Shown here in pieces: positions 36,934-45,051 of a stretch of 64,000 bases of DNA (positions within the stretch are counted from its first letter, which is position 1; each line of letters opens with the position of its first letter). Position numbers and translations under genes: made by a program. The stretch is from NCBI GenBank assembly GCA_021774445.1, contig JAJFJA010000055.1, positions 1 to 64,000 on the forward strand, written 5' to 3'. The stretch is from Alphaproteobacteria bacterium. GTDB taxonomy: Bacteria; Pseudomonadota; Alphaproteobacteria; UBA6615. The notes beneath the pieces were generated by a model. That model was not told the DNA's origin and made no database searches. It saw only the letters and a program-made list of their open reading frames with translations.

Positions 36934-36974
36934 ACTCCCGATAACCCGTCACTTCCGGGCAGGAGCACCGTAAG

Positions 36975-37994
36975 GTGTCGACAACCGAACAGACGACATC
37001 CTTGAGGGCATCTGCCGGGGAGCTGGCGGCGCAGCCGGTTTGGCTGATCATGCGATTGCTCGATATTCCGATGCGTTTTGCGCAACGGGTGATCGGCGTC
37101 AAACGCATGCCTTATCTGTTCATTCTGCCGAACCTGGCATTTTTCGGCATATTTGTGGTCATCCCGCTGTTCGTCAATTTGGTCTATTCGGTCACTGGCG
37201 GCACCGGACTGTTCATGTCCCAGCGTCCCTATGTCGGCGATGAGCAATATGGCCACCTGCTGAACTGCGACAGCATCATCGATGTGTCGACCTGTCGCGA
37301 GGACCGGTTTTGGCGTGGCGTGTACAACACGCTCACGTTCGTGGTCCTGCAGGTCAGCTTTATGATCGTGTTCTCGCTGGTCACGGCGCTGGTGCTGAAC
37401 CGCAAGATCCGGGCGCGTGGTTTCTTTCGGTCGGTTTTCTTTTTTCCGGTGTTGTTGTCGCCGGTAGTTGTCGCCTTGATCTGGAAATGGATCCTGCTCC
37501 GCGACGGCCTGCTCAACGCCTTTCTCACCTCGCTTGGCGGCGCCAAGATTTTGTTCTTCGTCAGCCCTGCCTGGGCCATGTTCTGGGCCATCTTCGTTTC
37601 CGTCTGGGCGCATATGGGTTTCTTCACCCTGATCCTGCTGGCCGGACTGCAAGCCATCTCTCCCGACCTTTACGAAGCCGCCGAAATGGATGGCACCTCG
37701 AAATCCCGCACCTTTTGGCGCATTACGTTGCCCCTGCTCTGGCCGAACATGCTGGTGGTCATCGTGCTGGCGCTGATCCGGGCCGTGCAGATCTTCGACG
37801 AGGTTTTCGTGCTGACCGGCGGCGGGCCGGGAACTGCCACCCAGTTCCTGGTTCAGTACATCTACACAACCGGTTTCGCCAGCCCGACGCAGAATTTCGG
37901 CCTCGCCGCGGCGGCGTCCGTGCTGCTTGGCGGTGCCCTGCTGGTCCTCACCTTGGCGCAGCTCTTCGTCGCCCAGCGCAAAGAGCGGACCTAG
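36975..37994 (+). CDS. Sugar ABC transporter permease (MalF/UgpA-like)
   Basis: Inner-membrane permease of 339 residues with an extended N-terminus and six main membrane helices. It has the family segment YNTLTFVVLQVSFMIVFSL, the coupling loop LYEAAEMDGTSKSRTFWRIT and the following TGGGPGTATQFLVQYIY. The start is a GTG at 36975 with AGGAG nine bases upstream. It also carries a periplasmic insert with two cysteines (CDSIIDVSTC), which could form a disulphide. Confidence 0.9.
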   Translation: MSTTEQTTSLRASAGELAAQPVWLIMRLLDIPMRFAQRVIGVKRMPYLFILPNLAFFGIFVVIPLFVNLVYSVTGGTGLFMSQRPYVGDEQYGHLLNCDSIIDVSTCREDRFWRGVYNTLTFVVLQVSFMIVFSLVTALVLNRKIRARGFFRSVFFFPVLLSPVVVALIWKWILLRDGLLNAFLTSLGGAKILFFVSPAWAMFWAIFVSVWAHMGFFTLILLAGLQAISPDLYEAAEMDGTSKSRTFWRITLPLLWPNMLVVIVLALIRAVQIFDEVFVLTGGGPGTATQFLVQYIYTTGFASPTQNFGLAAAASVLLGGALLVLTLAQLFVAQRKERT

Positions 37995-37998
37995 GCCG

Positions 37999-39054
37999 AT
38001 GATGTCTCGCATTGCCAGCTTTGTGCTGCGGCGCCGTAACCGGCGCAAGCTGCATTGGACGGACGTCTTTACCTATGTCTACCTGTTCTTGGGCGTCGCG
38101 TTGATGTTCGGCCCGGTGGTCTGGCTGGTGCTGTCGTCGTTCAAGACCCAGGCCGCACTGCAGGAATTTCCGCCCACCTTCCTGCCTCTCGGGCAGATCT
38201 CGGCTGAGGTCGACGGCTTCGAAGATCCATTGCCTCTATACAGCGTCACCATGGCAGATGGCACCGTGCGCGAATTGGCGCAGATCAGGCGCATCGGCAT
38301 CATGGCTCAGATGGTCGACCCGGCCAATCCGCAGGAGAAGCTGCAAATCCCCATCGCCGGCCGCGAACCGGTGCGCGAATTCCGACTGGCGATCGAGAAT
38401 TACACCAAGCCTCTGCAGCAATTCAGCTTCTTCAGGTTCCTGCGCAATTCCGTCGTCGTCACTGTGGGGGCCACAATCATTACCCTGCTGATCAACTCGA
38501 TGGCCGCGTTCGGCTTGTCCATATATGAATTTCGCGGGCGCAACCTGACTTTAGGTTTTATTATCGGCACGCTGATGATTCCGATCACGGTGATATTGGT
38601 ACCGGTTTTCTTGGTCGTGACGGAACTCGGCATGGTGAACAGCTTGTGGGGTGTCATTCTCCCTGGGGCGGCCACCCCCACGGGGGTTTTCCTGTTGCGT
38701 CAATATATGCTGACGATCCCACGCGACCTGATCGATGCCGCGCGCATGGACAAGGCCAGTGAATGGAGCATTTACTGGCGCGTTGTCATGCCGCTATCCA
38801 TGCCGGCATTGGCCGTGCTGGCGATCTTCTCCGTCATGTGGCGCTGGAACGAGTTCCTGTGGCCGCTCGTGGTATTGACCCGCAACGAGGTCTACACCCT
38901 GCAACTCGGGCTCAATGCCTTCCAGGGTGAACTACAGGTGCAATGGCATTTCGTGCTGGCCATGACCGTCGTGACCCTGCTGCCCGTGACCATTGTCTTC
39001 GCCTTTCTCCAGCGGTTTATCACCACTGGCATCGCCTCTTCGGGCATGAAGTAG
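37999..39054 (+). CDS. Sugar ABC transporter permease (MalG/UgpE-like) with long periplasmic insert
   Basis: A 351-residue permease. After the first membrane helix, a soluble segment (about residues 50-130; VDGFEDPLPLYSVTMADGTV, GIMAQMVDPANPQEKLQIPI) precedes the remaining five helices; ordinary MalG-type proteins are about 280 residues and have a shorter loop. The coupling loop is LIDAARMDKASEWSIYWRVV, then WRWNEFLWPLVVL. ATG codons at 37999 and 38002 are both possible. It is six bases from the dehydrogenase gene. Confidence 0.9.
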   Translation: MMSRIASFVLRRRNRRKLHWTDVFTYVYLFLGVALMFGPVVWLVLSSFKTQAALQEFPPTFLPLGQISAEVDGFEDPLPLYSVTMADGTVRELAQIRRIGIMAQMVDPANPQEKLQIPIAGREPVREFRLAIENYTKPLQQFSFFRFLRNSVVVTVGATIITLLINSMAAFGLSIYEFRGRNLTLGFIIGTLMIPITVILVPVFLVVTELGMVNSLWGVILPGAATPTGVFLLRQYMLTIPRDLIDAARMDKASEWSIYWRVVMPLSMPALAVLAIFSVMWRWNEFLWPLVVLTRNEVYTLQLGLNAFQGELQVQWHFVLAMTVVTLLPVTIVFAFLQRFITTGIASSGMK

Positions 39055-39060
39055 CATCCG

Positions 39061-40071
39061 ATGACCAGGCCATTGATCTTCCTCGACCCGCACCCGCGCA
39101 CTGAAGCCATGGTATACACACCCGCCACCGCCGCAGCGCTGGCGGAAATGGGTGAGGTCGTGACCCATTTCGGCGGGCGCGCCGACGACGAGTTGGTCGA
39201 CAGCATGATCGACCGCATCACAATCCTTGTCGGCCAAACCGCGATGCCGCGGTCGCGGCTGGAACGCGCCGGTCGGCTCAAGGCCATCGTCAACGTCAAG
39301 GCCAATTGGGAGCCGAATATCGACTATACCTATGCCCAGGCGCGCGGCGTCCACGTACTGTCGGCCGCGCCCTGTATGGCGCCCGCCGTGGCCGAGGCCT
39401 GCCTTGGCTTCGCCATCGATCTTGGCCGCGGGATCACCAAGGCCGATCGGGTTTTTCGGCGCGGCGAAGAGGCCTACGGCATCGCCGGCAGCGGCACTGA
39501 TTACAGTCTGTTTGACGCCGCCGTTGGGTTGATTGGCTTCGGCAATCTGGGCCGCGCTCTGTTGCCGCTGCTGCGCCCCTTCGGCTGCCATGTGCAGGTC
39601 CACGACCCTTGGCTGTCGGACAGCTATCTCCGCGCGGCCGGCGTCGAGCCAACCGATCTGGATGAGCTGCTGTCGAACAACCGCTTCCTTTTCATTCTTG
39701 CCGGCGTGACCAGCGAAAACGCCGGTTTCATCAATCGGGCGCGCCTGATGACCATCAAGCCGGACGCCGCGGTGATCTTGAGCAGCCGGGCCGAGGTCGT
39801 GGATTTCGAAGCCTTCGTTGAGTTCGGCCAAGCCGGGCGCTTTCGCGCGCTGGCGGACGTCTTCCCCGAGGAGCCGGTGGCTGCCGATGCCCCGTTCCGG
39901 CAGTTCGACAAAGTCCTGTTCTCGGCCCATCGTGCCGGCGCCCTTGCAGCCTCCTACGCCCGCATTCGCGATTGGATGCTTGACGATATCGCCCAGATAC
40001 TTGCCGGCTTTCCGCCGCTTCGTCTACAGCGCGCCGAGCCCTCGCAGGCCGCCAGCATGCGCAGCCGCTAA
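39061..40071 (+). CDS. D-isomer-specific 2-hydroxyacid dehydrogenase
   Basis: A 336-residue NAD-dependent oxidoreductase with the Rossmann motif GLIGFGNLGRALLPLLRPFG and the catalytic set Arg (SSRAEVVD), Glu (FPEEPVA) and His (FSAHRAG). It belongs to the SerA/glyoxylate reductase family and reversibly oxidises a D-2-hydroxyacid. Set inside a sugar ABC operon, it probably handles a hydroxyacid made from the imported sugar. Substrate unknown. Confidence 0.9.
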   Translation: MTRPLIFLDPHPRTEAMVYTPATAAALAEMGEVVTHFGGRADDELVDSMIDRITILVGQTAMPRSRLERAGRLKAIVNVKANWEPNIDYTYAQARGVHVLSAAPCMAPAVAEACLGFAIDLGRGITKADRVFRRGEEAYGIAGSGTDYSLFDAAVGLIGFGNLGRALLPLLRPFGCHVQVHDPWLSDSYLRAAGVEPTDLDELLSNNRFLFILAGVTSENAGFINRARLMTIKPDAAVILSSRAEVVDFEAFVEFGQAGRFRALADVFPEEPVAADAPFRQFDKVLFSAHRAGALAASYARIRDWMLDDIAQILAGFPPLRLQRAEPSQAASMRSR

Positions 40072-40092
40072 CCGAAATGTCGCGGGGATACG

Positions 40093-41187
40093 ATGGCCGA
40101 CCTTGAGCTCCAAAACGTAACCAAGTCGTTTGGCGACGTTCGCGTTATTCACGGCGCCGACCTGAAAATCGCCGATGGTGAGTTTGTCGTCTTGGTGGGG
40201 CCATCGGGCTGCGGCAAGTCCACCCTTCTGCGCATGATTGCCGGCCTTGAGCCGGCGACGTCGGGCGACATCAGGATCGACGACGAAACGGTCAACCACG
40301 TGCCGGCGTCGGACCGTGGGCTGGCCATGGTGTTTCAGTCCTATGCGCTCTACCCGCACATGTCGGTGTACAAGAACATGGCCTTTGGGCTGGAGAATAC
40401 CCGCATGGATCGCGCCGAGATCAAGCGCCGGGTCGGCAATGCGGCGGAAATGCTGCGGCTGACCGACTACTTGCACCGCCGGCCCAAGGCCCTGTCCGGT
40501 GGCCAGCGACAGCGCGTCGCCATCGGTCGGGCCATCGTGCGCGACCCGAAGATCTTCCTGTTCGATGAGCCGTTGTCGAACCTGGACGCTGAGCTGCGGG
40601 TGAGCATGCGCAAAGAGTTGGCGGCGCTGCATGCCGATCTTGGCGGTACCATGATCTATGTTACCCACGATCAGGTCGAGGCCATGACCTTGGCCGACCG
40701 TATCGTGGTGTTGAATGAAGGTCGCATCGAGCAGATCGGCTCGCCCCTGGACCTGTACAACCGCCCGGTCAATCAGTTCGTCGCCGGTTTTATCGGCTCA
40801 CCCCGCATGAACCTCTGGGAATGCCGCACGGAATCGAACGGCGACGCGGGCATTCGGTTGCACGCCGGCAGCAATGCCTTGCCTTTCACCGTCGAACTTG
40901 ACCAGGTGCCCGACCGCCTCGTGCTCGGGGTGCGCCCGGAGAACATCGAGGTCGCCGACAGCGGTGACGCCGATCTCGTCGCCACGGTCGCGTTCAGTGA
41001 GCAGTTGGGCGGTGAGACCTATTTCTATTGCGACATCGATGGCCTGCCGCAGATCACCGTGCATCAGTTGGGGCAACGCCCGATAACGCGCGGTCAGGCC
41101 TTGCCCCTGCGCCTGCAGCGCGACCAATTGCATCTTTTCGACGTTGCTGGCCCGGTGCTGAAACATCGCGCCGGCAGCGCTGAATAG
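40093..41187 (+). CDS. Sugar ABC transporter ATPase (UgpC/MalK-like)
   Basis: Cytoplasmic ATPase of 364 residues with Walker A GPSGCGKST, Q-loop FQSYALYPHMSV, signature LSGGQRQRVAIGRAIV, Walker B FLFDEPLSNLDAEL, H-loop YVTHDQVEAMTLADR, and a C-terminal OB/TOBE domain (from about 240) with GFIGSPRMN and LGVRPENIE. It energises the CUT1 permeases upstream. The dehydrogenase gene stands between it and the permeases, so transport and catabolism are encoded on one transcript. Confidence 0.94.
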   Translation: MADLELQNVTKSFGDVRVIHGADLKIADGEFVVLVGPSGCGKSTLLRMIAGLEPATSGDIRIDDETVNHVPASDRGLAMVFQSYALYPHMSVYKNMAFGLENTRMDRAEIKRRVGNAAEMLRLTDYLHRRPKALSGGQRQRVAIGRAIVRDPKIFLFDEPLSNLDAELRVSMRKELAALHADLGGTMIYVTHDQVEAMTLADRIVVLNEGRIEQIGSPLDLYNRPVNQFVAGFIGSPRMNLWECRTESNGDAGIRLHAGSNALPFTVELDQVPDRLVLGVRPENIEVADSGDADLVATVAFSEQLGGETYFYCDIDGLPQITVHQLGQRPITRGQALPLRLQRDQLHLFDVAGPVLKHRAGSAE

Positions 41188-41231
41188 TCGGCCCGAGCCG
41201 TGAGAATCCGCCCGCACGACACAGGAATACC

Positions 41232-42263
41232 ATGCCGCAAAGAGTGAGATTCGCTGCCCTTGACCTGGACCACCGGCATATCTTCAGCCAGGTCGGCTGG
41301 CTGCTTGATGCCGGCGCCGAATGCGTCGGTTTTTATACCGCGGCCGAGGATCTGCTGGACGGCTTTCAGAGCCGTTTTCCCGACTTGCCGCGCCTGTTCG
41401 ATCGGCCCGCCGTTTTCGCCGACTACAGCATCGATTTGATCGTCAGCGCGTCGCGACCGGACCTCCGCGCGGCGTTGGGTATTGAGGCCATGCTCGCCGG
41501 CAAGGATTATATGACCGACAAGCCTGGCTTCACCTCTCTCGAGCAGTTGACTGAAGTACGGCAGGTTCAAGGCGAGACCGGACGCATCTACTCGGTTTGT
41601 TTCTCCGAGCGGTTCGGCGTCGGCAGCGCCGTCAGAGCCGGACAGTTGATCGACGAAGGCGCCATCGGACGCGTCGTCCAAACCGTCGGGCTGGGTCCCC
41701 ATCGCCTCAACCGGCCGACCCGACCCGACTGGTTCTGGGACACCAAATACTACGGTGGTCTCATCAACGACATCGGCTCCCACCAAGTCGATCAATTCCT
41801 CTTCTACACCAAGTCCGATGCGGCTGAAGTCGTTGCCAGCCAGGTCGGTAATTTTGCCAACGCCGGCGATCCGAATTTTGAGGATTATGGTGATCTTACC
41901 CTGCGCAGCGCCAACGGCACCGGCTACGCCCGTATGGATTGGTACACGCCCGATGGGCTCGACACCTGGGGTGACGGACGCATCACCATTCTCGGCACCG
42001 ACGGCTATATGGAGTTGCGCAAATACATCGATATCGCCGGTCGTGCCGGCACCGACCATTTGTTCCTGGTCAATAACCAGGGCACCTCATATGTCGATTG
42101 CAGCGCTGTGTCGCTGCCCTATGCGGCCGCTCTCCTCCACGATATCGAGCACCGGACCGAGACGGCCATGTCCCAGCAGCACTGTTTTCTCGCCAGTGAG
42201 CTGGCCCTGATCGCTCAAGCCAAGGCAACCCGTCTTGGCCCGCCGCCGGGGGATGGGTCGTGA
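41232..42263 (+). CDS. Gfo/Idh/MocA-family oxidoreductase (first copy)
   Basis: A 343-residue NAD(P)-dependent sugar or inositol oxidoreductase. The N-terminal Rossmann half is atypical: it opens MPQRVRFAALDLDHRHIFSQ rather than with GxGxxG. The EKP motif is DKP (YMTDKPGFTS). The C-terminal half has WFWDTKYYGGLINDIGSHQVD, which carries the catalytic Asp/His pair of the family. It overlaps the next, unlike, Gfo/Idh gene by four bases (GTGA). Confidence 0.9.
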   Translation: MPQRVRFAALDLDHRHIFSQVGWLLDAGAECVGFYTAAEDLLDGFQSRFPDLPRLFDRPAVFADYSIDLIVSASRPDLRAALGIEAMLAGKDYMTDKPGFTSLEQLTEVRQVQGETGRIYSVCFSERFGVGSAVRAGQLIDEGAIGRVVQTVGLGPHRLNRPTRPDWFWDTKYYGGLINDIGSHQVDQFLFYTKSDAAEVVASQVGNFANAGDPNFEDYGDLTLRSANGTGYARMDWYTPDGLDTWGDGRITILGTDGYMELRKYIDIAGRAGTDHLFLVNNQGTSYVDCSAVSLPYAAALLHDIEHRTETAMSQQHCFLASELALIAQAKATRLGPPPGDGS

Positions 42264-43348
42264 GCCGCAAGCTGAATGTCGCGGTCATTGGCGCCGGGGT
42301 TGCGGATCGCCATCTGATCGCATTCGCTCGCTTGGCGGATATCTACGACGTCCGCGTGTTGTGCGCCCTCGACGATCCGCGCATGCCGGAACTCGCGCGG
42401 CAGTTCGACATTCCCGAGTGCAGCGAGTCCTTTGCGGCGGTGGTGGCGCGAGATGACATCGACATCGTCGACATCTGCACCCCGCCGACTACCCACTGGG
42501 ACATGTGCAATCGGGCCATCGACGCCGGCAAACATGTGATTTGCGAAAAGCCGTTGTTCGGCTCGGTGGCGCAGGTCGACGCCATGGCCGAACGGTTGGC
42601 GCCCGGCGACAAATTGTTGCTGCCCATTTTTCAGTATCGTTTCGCCAATGGCACGCAAAAGCTGCGTCATTTGATGGCGGCCGGCATCTGTGGCCGTCCC
42701 TACCTCGCGACCATGGAGACCCATTGGGCCCGTGGCGCCGACTATTATGCCGTCCCCTGGCGCGGCAAGCTGGTGCACGAATTGGGCGGCTGCTTGTTAG
42801 GCCATGCCATCCATGCTCATGACACCCTGACCTATCTCCTCGGCCCAATTCAGTCGATGACCGCAGAGGTGGCCACATTGGTCAATGAGATTGAGGTCGA
42901 AGACACGGCCACATTGTCCATTCGTATGAAAAGCGGCGCCCTGGCGGCGCTTTCGGTGACTCTCGGCTCGGTGGACGAAATTTCTCGGTTTCGCTTTTGC
43001 TTCGAGAATGTGACCGTCGAGAACAGTCAACTGGCCTATGTTCCCGGACGCGAGCCATGGTCGTTCAAAGGTCGGACGGCGGCTATTCAACGCGAGATCG
43101 ACGAGGCCCTCGCGGCTTTCGAGCCGCAGACCCAGGGTTATACCGAACAGTTCCGCTTATTCCACGACAGTGTCGTGCAAGGCGCACCTCAGGTCGTAAC
43201 CCTGCAGGACGCGCGCGACAGCTTGGAATTCGTCACTGCGGCCTACCATGCCGCGGCCACGGCCCGGGCCGTAACCTTGCCCATCGGTGCCGAACACCCC
43301 GCCTACGCCGGCTGGGCGGACGATTTGACGCGCGCCTTGGGCGCCTAG
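42260..43348 (+). CDS. Gfo/Idh/MocA-family oxidoreductase (second copy)
   Basis: A 362-residue oxidoreductase with a standard Rossmann motif (VAVIGAGVADRHLIAF), ICTPPTTHWDMCNRAIDAGK, and the EKP motif CEKPLFGS. Its catalytic region reads VHELGGCLLGHAIHAHD, with the His expected for the family. The start is a GTG that overlaps the stop of the first Gfo/Idh gene. The two copies differ greatly, so they probably carry out successive or complementary steps and not the same reaction. Confidence 0.92.
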   Translation: MSRKLNVAVIGAGVADRHLIAFARLADIYDVRVLCALDDPRMPELARQFDIPECSESFAAVVARDDIDIVDICTPPTTHWDMCNRAIDAGKHVICEKPLFGSVAQVDAMAERLAPGDKLLLPIFQYRFANGTQKLRHLMAAGICGRPYLATMETHWARGADYYAVPWRGKLVHELGGCLLGHAIHAHDTLTYLLGPIQSMTAEVATLVNEIEVEDTATLSIRMKSGALAALSVTLGSVDEISRFRFCFENVTVENSQLAYVPGREPWSFKGRTAAIQREIDEALAAFEPQTQGYTEQFRLFHDSVVQGAPQVVTLQDARDSLEFVTAAYHAAATARAVTLPIGAEHPAYAGWADDLTRALGA

Positions 43349-43353
43349 CCGAG

Positions 43354-44475
43354 GTGACGGACCTGGGGGTTTATGGCGACTGGCTGGCGGTGCCGGCATT
43401 GCGGGACCGTCTCTACCCAAAGGCCGCGCCGGGCCCCGCGCTGCGCCGGCGAATTCGGGCTACCCTCGGATGCGACACGGACCGAGCACCGGCGGACGTG
43501 CGTATGGAACGCCGGTGGTACCGCGACGGCGTGGCCGGACAGGAAGTCTCCTGGTCGGTTGGTTATGGCCCGCGGACGAAAGCCTGGGTCCTGCGTCCGC
43601 AAGGCGCGGCGCGGCCGTTACCGGGCGTCTTGGCATTGCATGACCACGGGGGCGCCAAGTTCTTTGGCAAAGAGAAGATCGCCGATGACGATCGGCCGCC
43701 GGCCGCGGCGCTAGGTGAGATCCGGGACCGGGCTTACGGTGGCCGGGCGTTTGCCAACGCCCTGGCGCTTGCCGGATTCGTCGTGCTAGTACCCGACGTA
43801 TTCCTATGGAGCAGCCGGCGCTTCCCCGTGGACGACATGCCGGAGCCCGTGCAGGCGGTGGTCCGGGCGAGCGAAACGGCGAATGGTGCCGTCGACGAAG
43901 TAGCCCGATACGACCGCGCCGCGGCCCATCATGAGCATATCATCGCGAAATATTGCACCGTTCTGGGGACCAGCTTGGCCGGTGTGATAGCCTATGAAGA
44001 TCGAATTGCCGCAAATTACTTGCTGCACCGAGACGATGTGCGGCCTGGCCCTCTAGGGTGCGTCGGGCTGTCCGGCGGCGGTGCCCGGGCGGCATTGTTG
44101 CAAGCGACCGCCGATCACATTGGCGCCGCCGTGATCGCTGGCATGATGTCGGCGCAGGCCCATCTCTTGCCGCGCCACGTCGTACCCCACAGCTGGATGT
44201 TCTTCCCGCCGGGCTTGGCGCGACTGGCCGATTGGCCCGATCTGGCCGGATCCCGGGCGCCCTCGCCTCTCCTGGTCCAGTACAACCGGGAGGACCCGCT
44301 GTTCCCGCCGACCGGGATGGCCGCGGCCCATGAACGTCTTACGGAGATTTATGCCGGCGAGGGCGCCCCGAGCGCCTACGTCGGCGCCTTCTTCGACGGT
44401 CCCCACAAGTTTGATGTTGAGATGCAAGACCAGGCCTCTGCCTGGTTGGCGGATCGCCTGGGCGCCAACCCCTAG
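43354..44475 (+). CDS. Alpha/beta hydrolase (dienelactone-hydrolase/acetyl-esterase-like)
   Basis: A 373-residue alpha/beta hydrolase with an N-terminal extension of about 100 residues. The nucleophile elbow is GLSGGGARAALL (Ser in GxSxG), the acid is probably Asp in YNREDPLFPP, and the base is His in FDGPHKFDVEM. The oxyanion region LALHDHGGAKFFGKE resembles acetylxylan-esterase-like Abhydrolase_7 proteins. The GTG at 43354 is the likely start, five bases after the preceding gene, but no clear ribosome site is seen. It is the last gene of the sugar cluster and may deacylate the substrate or open a lactone. Confidence 0.82.
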   Translation: MTDLGVYGDWLAVPALRDRLYPKAAPGPALRRRIRATLGCDTDRAPADVRMERRWYRDGVAGQEVSWSVGYGPRTKAWVLRPQGAARPLPGVLALHDHGGAKFFGKEKIADDDRPPAAALGEIRDRAYGGRAFANALALAGFVVLVPDVFLWSSRRFPVDDMPEPVQAVVRASETANGAVDEVARYDRAAAHHEHIIAKYCTVLGTSLAGVIAYEDRIAANYLLHRDDVRPGPLGCVGLSGGGARAALLQATADHIGAAVIAGMMSAQAHLLPRHVVPHSWMFFPPGLARLADWPDLAGSRAPSPLLVQYNREDPLFPPTGMAAAHERLTEIYAGEGAPSAYVGAFFDGPHKFDVEMQDQASAWLADRLGANP

Positions 44476-44628
44476 ACTAGGTCATGTCTGCGCCGGCTTT
44501 TGGGCGTGCGGCCCCACGTAATGGCATATCCGCCACCAGCCTCATGTTCACTTAACATTAATATTAGCAAAAGATACTAACGTTTTGATTAGCGCGTTTC
44601 GGCAGCTTTGTATACGGCGTATGACCTA
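44476..44628. other. AT-rich intergenic region before the broken regulator and nos operon
   Basis: This gap is much richer in A and T than its surroundings, with TTAACATTAATATTAGC and TTGATT (44585-44590) and TATACG (44611-44616), 20 bases apart. A promoter for the downstream transcript is plausible. I looked for an FNR/NNR box (TTGAT-N4-ATCAA), which would be expected for a nos operon, and did not find one. Confidence 0.35.
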
Positions 44629-45039
44629 ATGAAAGTTCGTGTTTTAGTGGTTGACGACAACCAGCATATTTGCCTGGCCGCGCGCCGAATACTCGCGGCG
44701 TTTGGTATCACCCGATTGGACTTCGCGAGTGACGGCTTGACGGCCTACGGGATGTTCCAGCGCAACCCGCCGGACATCGTGATCACCGACGACACGGACA
44801 TGAACGGTTGTGACCGCCTGGAACGCGTCCGTCCCATCCGCCAGGATCGCCACAGTCCAAAGCCGACCGTACCGATTCTAGTCCGTCCGACTGGCCGCCT
44901 TCGACGTCTCGTCGGTGTGCGAAACGTTGATCTGGATCAAAGACATAGAGCCGCCATTCTCGCAAACTGCCGGCTACAGCGGCACGGCCGATACCGTTCT
45001 CATCCACGTCGCGTCCCGGCAGGTCAACAGCGTTTCTAA
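44629..45039 (+). pseudogene. Degraded CheY-like response-regulator receiver gene
   Basis: Translation starts as a good receiver domain: MKVRVLVVDDNQ with the acidic pair, then VITDDTDMNGCDRLERVR around the phosphate-accepting Asp, then SPKPTVPIL. After about residue 88 the similarity stops and the frame runs on as basic, low-quality sequence. The adjacent frame contains IEPPFSQTAGYSG just downstream, which resembles the C-terminal tail of this response-regulator type (PRPF..T..YFGP). Roughly 25 codons, including the conserved lysine region, seem lost, with a frame change. The remnant ends directly at the nosR start. Confidence 0.55.
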
Positions 45040-45051
45040 GTGAACCCCGCG

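Noticed and set aside
44476..45051. FNR/NNR box (TTGAT-N4-ATCAA) in front of the nos operon
   Set aside because: TTGATT occurs at 44585 but no matching right half follows at the right distance.
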